DNA of 64,000 bases from Melaminivora suipulveris (GTDB lineage: Bacteria > Pseudomonadota > Gammaproteobacteria > Burkholderiales > Burkholderiaceae_C), in assembly GCF_003008575.1 (NCBI RefSeq), contig NZ_CP027667.1, positions 3,690,021 through 3,754,020 of the forward strand. The letters run 5' to 3'. Positions 55,011 to 63,882 of the stretch are shown here, piece by piece. The position numbers and the translations under genes are program-made. Each line of letters begins with the position of its first letter. Positions within the stretch are counted from its first letter, which is position 1. The notes below the pieces were generated by a model. The model had not been told where the DNA came from and searched no databases. It saw nothing but the letters and a program-made list of their open reading frames with translations.

Positions 55011-56098
55011 ACCCACAAGTCTCCCTGGAGTGCCGGGACATCAACCTGAGCTACGGCACCACGCCTGTGCTGCGCGGCGTGAGCCTGAAGGTCGAGCCGG
55101 GCGAATTCTTCGCGCTGCTGGGCCCGTCGGGTTCCGGAAAATCGACGCTGCTGCGGCTGATCGCCGGCTTCAACCGGCACCAGAGCGGCGCGCTGCTGAT
55201 CGGCGGACAGGACGTGAGCGCCGTGCCGCCGCACGCGCGCAACGTGGGCATGGTGTTCCAGAACTACGCGCTGTGGCCGCACATGAACGTCTGGGACAAC
55301 GTGGCCTTCGGCCTGGTCGAGCGGCGTGAGAGCCGGGACGCCATCCGCCGCAAAGTGGGCGCCGCGCTCGAGCTGGTGGGTCTGCAGCAGTACGCGCAGC
55401 GCCGTCCCGGCCAGCTGTCGGGCGGGCAGCAGCAGCGCGTGGCGCTGGCGCGCACCATCGTCATCGAACCCAAGCTGCTGCTGCTGGACGAGCCCCTGTC
55501 CAACCTGGACAAGCAGCTGCGCGTGCAGATGCGCGACGAACTCAAAAGCCTGCAGCGCAAGCTGGGCCTGACGACCCTGTTCGTCACGCACGACCAGGAA
55601 GAGGCCATGACCACCGCCGACCGCATGGCCGTGCTGGACAAGGGCGTGCTGCAGCAGGTGGGCGCGGCGGCCGATCTCTACGACCGGCCGGTGAACCGTT
55701 TCGTCGCCGGCTTCGTCGGCACGGCCAATATGGTCGAAGGCGAGGTGATGAGGGCTGGAGCCGGGCAGATCGCCTTCCGTGCGCCCGGCCTGGGCGACAT
55801 CGCGCTGCCGCTGCAGGACGGCGATGCGCCGCTGCCTGGCCCGGCGGCGCTCGCCTTTCGGCCGCACCAGGTGGTGCTGGCCGAGGCAGGCGCGGCCAGC
55901 GACGCCTCGCGCATCTGGATGCAGGGGGAGGTGGAGAGCGCGGAGTTCCTGGGTGAGTTCTCGCGCTACCGCGTGCGCGTGGGCGGCCTTGCCTTGCTGG
56001 CCGACCAGCCGCACTACGCCGGCCTGGCCATGTACCCGCCCGGCGCGCAGGTGCGCGTGGGCATGGCGCCGGCGCAGCTGCGCGTGCTGGCGCGCTGA
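55007..56098 (+). CDS. ABC transporter ATP-binding protein
   Basis: The 363-residue ATPase has Walker A GPSGSGKST (about 38-46), signature LSGGQQQRVALAR (about 140), LLLDEPLSNLD and a switch His in THDQEEAMTTADR. A C-terminal TOBE-like domain follows (about 280-363), as in FbpC/PotA-type ATPases. It completes the importer operon and is followed directly by repeat copy K. Confidence 0.95.
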   Translation: MNPQVSLECRDINLSYGTTPVLRGVSLKVEPGEFFALLGPSGSGKSTLLRLIAGFNRHQSGALLIGGQDVSAVPPHARNVGMVFQNYALWPHMNVWDNVAFGLVERRESRDAIRRKVGAALELVGLQQYAQRRPGQLSGGQQQRVALARTIVIEPKLLLLDEPLSNLDKQLRVQMRDELKSLQRKLGLTTLFVTHDQEEAMTTADRMAVLDKGVLQQVGAAADLYDRPVNRFVAGFVGTANMVEGEVMRAGAGQIAFRAPGLGDIALPLQDGDAPLPGPAALAFRPHQVVLAEAGAASDASRIWMQGEVESAEFLGEFSRYRVRVGGLALLADQPHYAGLAMYPPGAQVRVGMAPAQLRVLAR

Positions 56099-56107
56099 GC
56101 GTCTCGA

Positions 56108-56163
56108 ACTACAAAAACAATAGCTAGAGACGCTTTAAATAAGCCGACTGAAGGCTGTTTTTA
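56108..56163 (-). repeat. Dispersed AT-rich element, copy K
   Basis: Reverse orientation: CTACAAAAACAATAGCTAG, then GCTTTAAATAAGCCGACTG, then AAGGC and a T-run. Overlapping it is a perfect GCGTCTC/GAGACGC dyad (56099-56105 and 56127-56133). It lies between two convergent genes and the hydrolase stop (56161-56163) is inside its T-run. Confidence 0.85.
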
Positions 56164-57078
56164 TTCTGAAACGAAGTCTTCGATCAGCTTGGCCACCACC
56201 TGCGGCTGGTCGTGGTGCAGCATGTGGCCGGCATCCTGCACCTGCACCGTTCGCGCACCGCGCACGTGCGCCAGGCGCCGGTGGTACTCGGCCAGGGTGA
56301 ACTTGTCCTTCCAGTGCGCCAGGCTCCCGCCCTCGGCTTCGACCGACAGCACGGGCGCCTCGATGGCCGCGTACAGGGCATTGGCCTCGTCCACGCGGTA
56401 CAGGTAGGGGTTGACGACCTTGTGCGCCGCATCGCCCAGGATGGCCCAGCGGCCATCCGCGTCCGGCGCAGCCCAGTGGCGCGCCAGCCAGGCGGCCTTG
56501 TCGGCACCGATGCGCGGGTTGGTCTTCATCAGGCGCTGCGCCACGCCTTCGACGTCGCCATAGGTCTTGAGATCCAGCTCGCCGCGCTCCAGCTGGCGCA
56601 GCTCGTCCATCCACTGCGCGTAGCGCTTGCCGGCCTGCGTCGCCTTGGTGGCGGGCAGGCCGAAGCCCTCCAGGTTCACCAGCCGGCGGATGCGTTGCGG
56701 GCGCACGCCGGCATACAGCATCGCTATGTTGCCGCCCATGCTGTGGCCGACCAGATCGACCGGCTGGTCGCCGGCGTAGTGCTGCAGCAGCTGGTCCAGA
56801 TCGCCCAGGTAGTCGGCGAACACGTAGGTGTCCACCGGCGCCGCAAGGCGTGTGTGGCCGAAGCCGCGCCAGTCCGGCGCGATGGTGGTGCGCCGGCCCG
56901 CAAAGGCGGCGCTGAACGCATCGACGGCGAACTGCCACGACGCGCCCACGTCCATCCAGCCGTGCAGCAGCACCAGCGGTGGCGTATCGCCCTGCGCGTC
57001 GCCCCACAGGCGCACGTGGTAGTCGAGCGTTCGGATGCGCACGCTCTCGGTGCGCGCGGTGCGTTGGGGTTGGTACAT
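56161..57078 (-). CDS. Alpha/beta hydrolase
   Basis: The 305-residue protein has the alpha/beta hydrolase fold: oxyanion HG (about 39-40 in LLHGWMD), APDWRGFGHT, nucleophile Ser113 in GHSMGG, and a C-terminal catalytic His (about 285) in DAGHMLHHDQP. The acid position seems to be Glu rather than Asp (SVEAEGG). It lacks a signal peptide. It is probably an esterase or epoxide/haloalkane-type hydrolase; the substrate is unknown. It is convergent with the ABC importer. Confidence 0.88.
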   Translation of the reverse strand: MYQPQRTARTESVRIRTLDYHVRLWGDAQGDTPPLVLLHGWMDVGASWQFAVDAFSAAFAGRRTTIAPDWRGFGHTRLAAPVDTYVFADYLGDLDQLLQHYAGDQPVDLVGHSMGGNIAMLYAGVRPQRIRRLVNLEGFGLPATKATQAGKRYAQWMDELRQLERGELDLKTYGDVEGVAQRLMKTNPRIGADKAAWLARHWAAPDADGRWAILGDAAHKVVNPYLYRVDEANALYAAIEAPVLSVEAEGGSLAHWKDKFTLAEYHRRLAHVRGARTVQVQDAGHMLHHDQPQVVAKLIEDFVSE

Positions 57079-57143
57079 GAGGCGATTATTCGCGCACCGT
57101 GGCCGCGCATTCAGTCAAGCCTGGGACAGCAAGGGCGCGCTAT

Positions 57144-57761
57144 TCAGCGGGCGGCGGCGCGTTCTGCCTGCTCCTCGACGTCGCGCAAACGGTCCTTGCC
57201 AAAGAACATCTCGCTGCCAACGAAGAAGGTCGGGATGCCGAAGGCGCCGCGCTCGTAGGCGTGCTGGGTGGCGTGCTGCAGCTCCTGCTTGACCTCGGGC
57301 GTCTGGCTGGCGGCCAGCAGCGCCTGGGCGTCCAGGCCGGCGCCGTCCAGCTCGGCGGCGATGACCTGCACGTCGGCCATGTCGCGCCCCCGCTCCCACA
57401 TGCTGGCGAATACCGTGTCCACGTAGCGCTCGAAGCAGCCCAGAGTGCGCGCCGCCACCGCGCCGCGCATGATCTGCAGGGTGTTGACCGGGAAGTGCGG
57501 GTTCATGCGGAACTCCTGCAGACCGTGCCGCGCGATGAAGCGGCGCATCTCCAGCCGCTCGTAGGCCAGCTTGTGCGGGATCTGCGCGTACGCCTCCATG
57601 GGCGAGCGGTTGTTGGCCTGCTTGAACAGGCCGCCCAGCAGCACCGGCACGTAGTCGAACCTGGCGCCCAGGCGCGCTTCGACCTGCGGCAGCACCTTGT
57701 GCACCAGATAAGCGTTGGGGCTGCCGAAGTCGAACAAAAATTCCAGAGTCTTGTCGGTCAT
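57144..57761 (-). CDS. 2-hydroxychromene-2-carboxylate isomerase-like (kappa-class GST fold)
   Basis: The 205-residue protein has the DsbA-like thioredoxin fold of the HCCA isomerase/kappa GST group: FLFDFGSPNAYLVHKVL with catalytic Ser14 instead of a CxxC, NPHFPVNTLQIMRGA, and FGIPTFFVGSEMFFGKDRL near the end. HCCA isomerase acts in naphthalene catabolism using glutathione, but no other catabolic gene of that pathway is near, so a general GSH-dependent isomerase role is as likely. It lies 34 bases downstream of the SDR gene on the same strand. Confidence 0.88.
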   Translation of the reverse strand: MTDKTLEFLFDFGSPNAYLVHKVLPQVEARLGARFDYVPVLLGGLFKQANNRSPMEAYAQIPHKLAYERLEMRRFIARHGLQEFRMNPHFPVNTLQIMRGAVAARTLGCFERYVDTVFASMWERGRDMADVQVIAAELDGAGLDAQALLAASQTPEVKQELQHATQHAYERGAFGIPTFFVGSEMFFGKDRLRDVEEQAERAAAR

Positions 57762-57795
57762 GGTGGTCCTTGTAGTGGATGAACAAAGCAGGCGC

Positions 57796-58524
57796 TTACC
57801 AGGGCTCCAACCAGGGGCGCACCTCGGTCTCGTGCGTCCAGGCGTCGCGCGGCTGGCGGTGCAGCTGCCAGTACAGCTCGGCGATGTGCTCGGGATCGAC
57901 GATGCCGCCCTGGTCGCGCAGCGCGTAGCGCTCGGGAAAGGTGTTGCGGATGAACTCGGTGTCGATGGCGCCGTCGATGATGGGATGCGCCACATGGATG
58001 CCCTTGGGCCACAGCTCGCGTGCCATGCTCTGCGCCAGCGCCCGCAGCGCGTGCTTGGCGCCGGCGAACGCGGCAAAGCCCTCGCGCCCGCGCAAGCTGG
58101 CCGTGGCCCCGGTGAAGACGATGGTGCCGCGCCCGCGCGGCAGCATGACGCGGGCGGCTTCCCGGCCCATCAGAAAGCCGGCAAAGCAGGCCATCTCCCA
58201 GACCTTGAAGTACACCCGCGCCGTGGTCTCGGTGATGGGGAAGCGCACGTTGGCGCCGATGTTGAACACCGCCACCTCGATGGGCGCGATCTCGGCTTCA
58301 ATGCGCTGCACCAGGGCGACCATCTCGTCCTCCTTGCGCGCGTCGCTGGCGAAGCCGTGCGCCTGCCCGCCTTCGCGGGTGATCTGGTCCAGCAGCGGCT
58401 GCAGCTTGTCGGCGCTGCGTCGCGTCACGCAGGCGATGTAGCCCTCGCGTGCGAAACGCCGGGCGATGGCGCCGCCGGTGGCATCGCCGGCGCCGATGAC
58501 GAGGATGGCTTTTTTGTCGGTCAT
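57796..58524 (-). CDS. Short-chain dehydrogenase-like protein lacking the catalytic Tyr
   Basis: The 242-residue protein has an SDR Rossmann fold with LVIGAGDATGGAIARRFA at the start (an altered glycine motif) and VFNIGANVRF (the NNAG region). The catalytic YxxxK is FAGAK here (Phe153, Lys157) and the usual Ser, 13 residues before, is Ala140. Relatives that I recall in Burkholderiales share this. It may have lost the dehydrogenase reaction or act on another substrate. The HCCA isomerase-like gene follows on the same strand. Confidence 0.85.
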   Translation of the reverse strand: MTDKKAILVIGAGDATGGAIARRFAREGYIACVTRRSADKLQPLLDQITREGGQAHGFASDARKEDEMVALVQRIEAEIAPIEVAVFNIGANVRFPITETTARVYFKVWEMACFAGFLMGREAARVMLPRGRGTIVFTGATASLRGREGFAAFAGAKHALRALAQSMARELWPKGIHVAHPIIDGAIDTEFIRNTFPERYALRDQGGIVDPEHIAELYWQLHRQPRDAWTHETEVRPWLEPW

Positions 58525-58648
58525 GGGGGTCCTTCAGGGTCGTGTCTGCGCCTCAGCGGCCGGCGCAGTCTGGCACCTTGCACGGTGGCGCGGAAGTCTC
58601 GCATGCGTCACCTGCGAGGCGCGCAGCCTGCGCCTACACTTGCCCGCC

Positions 58649-59728
58649 ATGAATGAAATTGCCGCCTTCCCCCTCGTTCAGCTCGGCCAGAGCGACCTGC
58701 GCGTGACCCCGATTTGCCTGGGCACCATGACCTTCGGCGAGCAGGTGGACGAGCCCACCGCCCACGCCATCCTGGACCGCGCCGTCGAGCGCGGCGTGAA
58801 CTTCCTCGACACGGCCGAGATGTACGCCGTGCCGGCGCGCCGCGAGACCTGCGGCGCGACCGAGACCATCATCGGCCGCTGGCTCACCGCGCGTCCCGGC
58901 ATGCGCCAGCGGCTGGTGCTGGCCACCAAGGTCGCCGGCCCCTCGCGCGGCATGCCGTGGGTGCGAAACGGCCTGGGCATGACGGCGGCGGACATCGCAG
59001 CCTCTTGCGAAGGCAGCCTGCGGCGGCTGCGGACCGACGTCATCGACCTCTACCAGATCCATTGGCCCGAGCGGCATGTGCCGGCCTTCGGCCAGCTCTA
59101 CTACGACCCGGCCAAGGAGAAGAGCGAGACGCCGATCCACGAGCAGCTCCAAGCGCTGGGCCGCCTGGTGCGCGCCGGCAAGGTGCGCCACATCGGCCTG
59201 TCCAATGAGACACCCTGGGGCGTGCACGAGTTCGTGCGGCTGGCCGAGCAGCACGGCCTGCCGCGCGTGGCTACCGTGCAAAACCCGTATGGCCTGCTCA
59301 ACCGCAGTTGGGACAACGCCCTGGACGAGACCTGCCACCGGCTGGGCGTGTCGCTGCTGGCGTATTCGCCGCTGGGCTTTGGCTTGCTGACGGGCAAGTA
59401 CGACCAGCACGCGCCCACCGACCGTGGTGCGCAGCAGGACGCGCGCATCGCCAGGTTCGAGTCGGTGCGCAAGCAGCGCTGGGGCCGGCCCGAGGCGTTG
59501 GCCGGCGCGCGCCGCTACAACCAGCTGGCGCGGGACCATGGCCTGACGCCCACGCAACTGGCGCTGGCGTTTTGCTACCGCAGCTGGCGCGTGGCCAGCA
59601 CCATCATCGGCGTGACCACGCTGGCCCAGCTCGACGAGAACCTGGACGCCTGGAGCGTGCAACTGGTGCCCGAGCTGCTGGCCGAGATCGACGCCATCCG
59701 CTGGCAATGGCGCGACCCGGCGCAGTGA
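58649..59728 (+). CDS. Aldo/keto reductase, Tas-like
   Basis: The 359-residue NADP(H)-dependent enzyme has the AKR tetrad: Asp and Tyr in NFLDTAEMY, Lys in LATKVAG and His in YQIHWPER. The nucleotide-binding segment IGVTTLAQLDENL lies near the C-terminus. Length, the MYAVP and YYDP insertions, and EMYAVPARRET match E. coli Tas. It is divergent from the SDR gene and is followed by repeat copy L. Confidence 0.93.
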   Translation: MNEIAAFPLVQLGQSDLRVTPICLGTMTFGEQVDEPTAHAILDRAVERGVNFLDTAEMYAVPARRETCGATETIIGRWLTARPGMRQRLVLATKVAGPSRGMPWVRNGLGMTAADIAASCEGSLRRLRTDVIDLYQIHWPERHVPAFGQLYYDPAKEKSETPIHEQLQALGRLVRAGKVRHIGLSNETPWGVHEFVRLAEQHGLPRVATVQNPYGLLNRSWDNALDETCHRLGVSLLAYSPLGFGLLTGKYDQHAPTDRGAQQDARIARFESVRKQRWGRPEALAGARRYNQLARDHGLTPTQLALAFCYRSWRVASTIIGVTTLAQLDENLDAWSVQLVPELLAEIDAIRWQWRDPAQ

Positions 59729-59734
59729 GTTTTC

Positions 59735-59793
59735 AGGCAAAAAGTGCCTTCAGCCGGCGTGGATCAAGCGCGGGCAGCTATCAAATTTGATGT
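59735..59793 (+). repeat. Dispersed AT-rich element, copy L
   Basis: The most consensus-like intergenic copy: CAAAAAGTGCC, TTCAGCCGGCGTGGATC, AAGCGCGGGCAGC and TATCAAATTTGATG. It fills almost the whole gap between the aldo/keto reductase stop and the ybaK start. Confidence 0.92.
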
Positions 59794-59802
59794 TTGCGCG
59801 AG

Positions 59803-60321
59803 ATGGCCAAGAAAGATAAAGCCGCCCACGTCAGCGAAACCCCGGCCACGCAGATGCTGCGCGCGCACGGCGTGTCGTTCACCGAACATCCGTACGACTA
59901 CGTCGAGCATGGCGGCTCGGCCGAATCGGCGCGTCAGCTCGGGCTTCATGAACACACAGTCGTCAAGACGCTGGTCATGCAGGACCAGGACGCACGCCCG
60001 CTCATCGTGCTGATGCACGGCGACTGCACGGTGTCCACCAAGAACCTGGCGCGCCAGATCGGCGCCAAGAGCGTGCAGCCCTGCACGCCGGACGTGGCGC
60101 AGCGCCACAGCGGCTACCAGGTCGGCGGCACCTCGCCCTTCGGCACGCGCAAGGCGATGCCGGTCTACGTCGAAGAAAGCATCCTGCAACTGCCGCGCAT
60201 CGCCATCAATGGCGGGCGGCGTGGCTACCTGGTGCAGCTCGATCCGCAGGCCTGCGTGCGCCTGCTGCAGGCCCGGCCGGTGCAGTGCGCACTGGCGGAC
60301 GGGCCATCCGCTCGCGAGTAA
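59803..60321 (+). CDS. ybaK: Cys-tRNA(Pro) deacylase YbaK
   Basis: The 172-residue protein hydrolyses Cys-tRNA(Pro) made by mistake by ProRS. It contains the YbaK/EbsC fold: TPATQMLRAHGVSFTEHPYDY, a Lys in VVKTLV, and GYQVGGTSPFGTRKAMPVYV, the GTSPFG-type substrate loop. ATG 59803 is used; an in-frame TTG lies three codons before. The ribosome-binding site lies at the edge of repeat copy L. Confidence 0.94.
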   Translation: MAKKDKAAHVSETPATQMLRAHGVSFTEHPYDYVEHGGSAESARQLGLHEHTVVKTLVMQDQDARPLIVLMHGDCTVSTKNLARQIGAKSVQPCTPDVAQRHSGYQVGGTSPFGTRKAMPVYVEESILQLPRIAINGGRRGYLVQLDPQACVRLLQARPVQCALADGPSARE

Positions 60322-60335
60322 GCTGGCGCGCCGCC

Positions 60336-61535
60336 ATGACCGCAACCGTCATCGTCGGCATGCTCTGCGTGCACCTGCTGTGCTTCGGGGCCATGTTCTG
60401 GCTGATCAGCAGACGGCTGCAGGGCGACGGGCTGGGCATGGACATGTTCGCGCTGGGCAACGCCATGCTGGGCCTGGCCTACGTGCTGCAGCTGCTGGGT
60501 GGAGCGCCTGGCTGGAGCGCGCAGAGCGTCCTCAACCACACACTCACGCTGTGCACGCCGCTGGTCTATGCGGTGGGCGGGCTGCGCTTCTTCGGCCGGC
60601 CCGCGCCCCTGCTGCGACCGCTGCTCACGCTGGCGCTGGTCTACACGGCGGCGCAGGGGCTGGCGCACTGGCTGCTGGGCCCAGTGGCGCGCTACGCCAT
60701 GCTGGCGCTGGGCATGGCACTGATGTTTGCGGCAATGGTCTGGGCGTTGGTACGGGTCATGCGCGGCGTGGGCAGGGATCTGCGTGTGGAGATGGCGCTG
60801 TTCGCATTGCTCATCGCCGGGTTGGGCGTGTTGAACGCCATCAAGTTCGTGCGTCTGCTGCAGGATGGATTGCCGGCGTTGGACATGACGCTGCGCTTTC
60901 AGAGCGTCTTTTATATCTACATGTCCTTCCTCGCCACGGTGCTGGCGCCGGCCATGATCTGGCTGGTACTGCGCCGCCTGACCGACGCCTTGCGAGCGGC
61001 GGCCGAGCATGATCCGCTCACGCAGCTGTTGAACCGGCGTGGTCTGCTGGCCGGGCTGGAGGCGCACTTTCGCTCGCGGTCGGCGGGGCCGGCGCGCCTG
61101 TTGCTGCTCGATATCGACCACTTCAAGCGCATCAACGACGGCCATGGCCACAAGGCGGGCGACCTGGTGCTGCAGCGGGCGGCCGAGGCGCTGCGCCTGG
61201 CGCTGCGGCGCGGCGACCTGTGCAGCCGTACCGGCGGCGAGGAGTTCGTCGTCGTCTGCTTCGATGCCAGCGACGAGGGCGCGGCCCTGCTGGCCGAGCG
61301 CCTGCGCGCGGTCATCGAGCGACATCAAGTGGAGCTGCCGGGTGCGAAGACGGCGCTGCGCTGCACCGTGACGATCGGGGTCTCGCAGCCCTTTCACGAC
61401 GCAGGCGGATTCGACCCCGCCATGCAGGAGGCCGACGCCGCGCTCTACCGTGGCAAGGCTGCCGGACGCAACCGGATCGAGTGGAGCCTGGGAAGAGGCG
61501 GGGCCACCGAAGCCGGCACGCTTCAGCCGGCTTGA
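60336..61535 (+). CDS. Membrane-bound diguanylate cyclase (GGDEF)
   Basis: The 399-residue protein has about seven N-terminal hydrophobic helices (about 5-205) and a GGDEF domain (about 225-390). The active site is GGEEF (about 299-303) and an inhibitory RxxD site (RRGD) lies five residues before it, so a feedback-controlled active cyclase is predicted. DPLTQLLNRRGL and LLLDIDHFKRINDGHGHKAGD are the first half of the domain. It is 14 bases after ybaK. Confidence 0.94.
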   Translation: MTATVIVGMLCVHLLCFGAMFWLISRRLQGDGLGMDMFALGNAMLGLAYVLQLLGGAPGWSAQSVLNHTLTLCTPLVYAVGGLRFFGRPAPLLRPLLTLALVYTAAQGLAHWLLGPVARYAMLALGMALMFAAMVWALVRVMRGVGRDLRVEMALFALLIAGLGVLNAIKFVRLLQDGLPALDMTLRFQSVFYIYMSFLATVLAPAMIWLVLRRLTDALRAAAEHDPLTQLLNRRGLLAGLEAHFRSRSAGPARLLLLDIDHFKRINDGHGHKAGDLVLQRAAEALRLALRRGDLCSRTGGEEFVVVCFDASDEGAALLAERLRAVIERHQVELPGAKTALRCTVTIGVSQPFHDAGGFDPAMQEADAALYRGKAAGRNRIEWSLGRGGATEAGTLQPA

Positions 61536-61630
61536 GCCGGGCCCTCCGCGCAAAGGCGAATGGCAAAATGCGGCGCCGCGCCTGATCCCGGCTGCCCTCC
61601 CATCCGCTCCGCTTTTGAGAAAGCCCGTTC

Positions 61631-62272
61631 GTGACCCTCGTTTACTGTGTCCTCGCGACCGTCGCCGCCTACCTGCTGGGCTCGCTGTCGTTTGCCGTCA
61701 TCGTCAGCCGCGTCATGGGCCTGTCGGACCCGCGCACCTATGGCAGCAAGAACCCTGGGGCGACCAATGTGCTGCGCTCGGGCTCCAAGGCCGCCGCCGT
61801 GGTCACACTGCTGCTGGACGCCGCCAAGGGCTGGCTGCCGGTGGCGCTGGTGCGCTGGTTCGGCGCGCCCTATGGGCTGGAGGAGGGCACCATGGCCGCA
61901 GTGGGACTGGCGGCGTTCGCCGGCCATCTGTGGCCGGTGTTCTTTCGCTTTGAAGGCGGCAAGGGCGTGGCCACCGCCGCTGGCGTGCTGCTGGGTATCA
62001 ATATCTGGCTTGGTGTGGCGACGCTGGCCACCTGGATCATCATCGCCGCGTTCTTTCGCTACTCGTCGCTGGCGTCCCTGGTGGCGGCGGTATTCGCGCC
62101 GTTCTTCTACATCCTGGGCGCGGGCATGGCGTGGTATTCGGATGCGCGCGTAGGTCTGGCGATCGCCGTCATGGGCGCGCTGCTGATCTGGCGGCACAAG
62201 GAAAACATCCGCCGCCTGCTGGCGGGCACCGAATCGCGTCTGGGCGCCAGGAAGAAAAAGCCCGGGGCCTGA
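61631..62272 (+). CDS. plsY: Glycerol-3-phosphate acyltransferase PlsY
   Basis: The 213-residue membrane enzyme transfers acyl chains from acyl-phosphate to glycerol 3-phosphate. The three conserved loops are [36 protein letters not shown] and [16 protein letters not shown]. Five hydrophobic helices are seen. The start is GTG at 61631. Confidence 0.96.
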   Translation: MTLVYCVLATVAAYLLGSLSFAVIVSRVMGLSDPRTYGSKNPGATNVLRSGSKAAAVVTLLLDAAKGWLPVALVRWFGAPYGLEEGTMAAVGLAAFAGHLWPVFFRFEGGKGVATAAGVLLGINIWLGVATLATWIIIAAFFRYSSLASLVAAVFAPFFYILGAGMAWYSDARVGLAIAVMGALLIWRHKENIRRLLAGTESRLGARKKKPGA

Positions 62273-62276
62273 GAGA

Positions 62277-63275
62277 TCAGCCGCGCAGCGTGATGCTGCG
62301 CTGCGCCGCGAACAGGCCCAGGCGCACCATGACACGGTGGTTCAGGTCCAGCGCCACGGCCGAGCGTGCCAGCGCTGATTGAATGCGCGGCGCGCCCCGC
62401 CCGGCGTGGTACAGGCGCGGCGCGGCCAGCGGCGTGCCGCGCGCATCGACTACGCTGGCCACCAGGGGCGAATCCGCCTGCAGGCCGCGGCGCAGCACGG
62501 CGCCGATTTCGCCGTTGTCCAGCCGCACGAAGGTGCCGGGCGGGCACAGGCCCACGGTGCGCGTCAGCGTCAGGCCGACCTCGTCGCGCTGCTGCTGACC
62601 CTGGCCCAGCAGCGTGCGCACCGAGTCGGTGGCGCTGCGGCCGGCACGCGATTTGCGCGGGCTGATCATGGCGGCATAGCGGTCGATGGTGCTCAGCACG
62701 CGCGCCAGGCGCGCGGCGGGCGCCTGGCGGGCCAGCGGTGGCGGGTCGACGGGCAGTGGGTGATGGTCGGCCACCACATCCAGCCACAGCGCCTCACGCA
62801 CGCCCAGTGTTTGCAACAGGTCGCGGCCCCTTTGTGCATGCTGTTCCACGGCCTGCTGCTGCTCGGCGCTGAGCGGTTCGTGCTGCAGCGCCAGCGCGTC
62901 CTGCAGCGCCGTCATGCCGATGTTCATGGTGAAGGCCGCGCGCACCAGGGTCGAGCGCTCGGGCGCGGGCAGCTGCAGCTGCGGGGCCAGCACATGGCAC
63001 AGGGCGGCGCAAACCAGCGCGTGCGCGGCGCTGTAGCCCACCGCCGAAGTCGCGGCGAGCTGGAACATCAGATACAGCGCGGCATCCACGTCGTGCGCCA
63101 CCAGATCGGCCAGCCACAGCTCGCATTGGCGCACCTTGGGCACGAAGCCCTGCACGCTGGCCGGGCGCGCCAGCAGGGTGGAGGCAAAGGCTTCCAGATC
63201 CAGCCATTGGCCCAGCAGGTCCTCGTACTCGCTGTCGGGCGGCTGGGCGGCGCTGGAGCGGGGCAGGGCAGACAT
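62277..63275 (-). CDS. Degenerate HD-GYP/HDOD-like phosphohydrolase-fold protein
   Basis: The 332-residue soluble protein resembles an HD-GYP domain in layout: YSAAHALVCAALC (about 81), then FTMNIGMTALQD (about 116-125) where active proteins have LHDIGK, then ADHHPLP (about 169), and IDRYAAMISPRKSR (about 197). The HD pair is replaced by MN and the GYP motif is absent, so c-di-GMP hydrolysis is unlikely. The C-terminal part (about 230-332) is a beta-rich region (PPGTFVRLDNGEIGAVLRRG). A binding or scaffold role in c-di-GMP signalling is plausible. It is convergent with plsY. Confidence 0.7.
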   Translation of the reverse strand: MSALPRSSAAQPPDSEYEDLLGQWLDLEAFASTLLARPASVQGFVPKVRQCELWLADLVAHDVDAALYLMFQLAATSAVGYSAAHALVCAALCHVLAPQLQLPAPERSTLVRAAFTMNIGMTALQDALALQHEPLSAEQQQAVEQHAQRGRDLLQTLGVREALWLDVVADHHPLPVDPPPLARQAPAARLARVLSTIDRYAAMISPRKSRAGRSATDSVRTLLGQGQQQRDEVGLTLTRTVGLCPPGTFVRLDNGEIGAVLRRGLQADSPLVASVVDARGTPLAAPRLYHAGRGAPRIQSALARSAVALDLNHRVMVRLGLFAAQRSITLRG

Positions 63276-63331
63276 GGGAATGGTGGCAGCCGGGCCGCGC
63301 GCGTCTGACGGGCAGGCGGGGCTGCCTTTTT

Positions 63332-63817
63332 TCAGTCGCGGAAGTTGTCGAACGACAGCGGCAGGTCGGCCACGTCCTTGCGGATCAGCGCCATGGCGGC
63401 CTGCAGGTCGTCGCGCTTGGCGCCGGTGACGCGCACTTTTTCTTCCTGGATGGAGGCCTGCAGCTTCAGCTTGCTGTCCTTGATGAGCTTCTGGATCTTC
63501 TTGGCCTGTTCGCTGTCGATGCCGTTTCTCACCTTGACGATCTGTTTGACCTTGTCGCCGCCGATCTTTTGCGGCTTTTGCACGTCCAGAAAGCGCACGT
63601 CCACGCCGCGCTTGGCCAGCTTGCCGCGCAGCAGCTCCTCGACCTGCTGGAGCTGGAATTCGGCGTCGCCGAACAGGGTGATTTCCTTGTCCTTGAGCTC
63701 GACGGCGGCGGACGAGCCCTTGAAGTCGAAGCGCGTGGCTATCTCCTTGGCCGCGTTCTCCACGGCGTTCTTGACTTCGACGAAATTGGCTTCACAAACG
63801 GTATCGAAAGACGGCAT
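63332..63817 (-). CDS. yajQ: YajQ family cyclic-di-GMP/nucleotide-binding protein
   Basis: The 161-residue protein has the conserved start [36 protein letters not shown], and the C-terminal [20 protein letters not shown]. The two ferredoxin-like halves bind c-di-GMP or nucleotides in characterised members. The ATG at 63817 matches the family start; an upstream extension is not family-like. It is divergent from murB and next to the degenerate HD protein. Confidence 0.94.
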   Translation of the reverse strand: MPSFDTVCEANFVEVKNAVENAAKEIATRFDFKGSSAAVELKDKEITLFGDAEFQLQQVEELLRGKLAKRGVDVRFLDVQKPQKIGGDKVKQIVKVRNGIDSEQAKKIQKLIKDSKLKLQASIQEEKVRVTGAKRDDLQAAMALIRKDVADLPLSFDNFRD

Positions 63818-63882
63818 GGCTGCACCTCGGAAAACTGGGCTGGGCACCACGGCGCAAAAGCACGGGTGCGACAATCCGGGCA

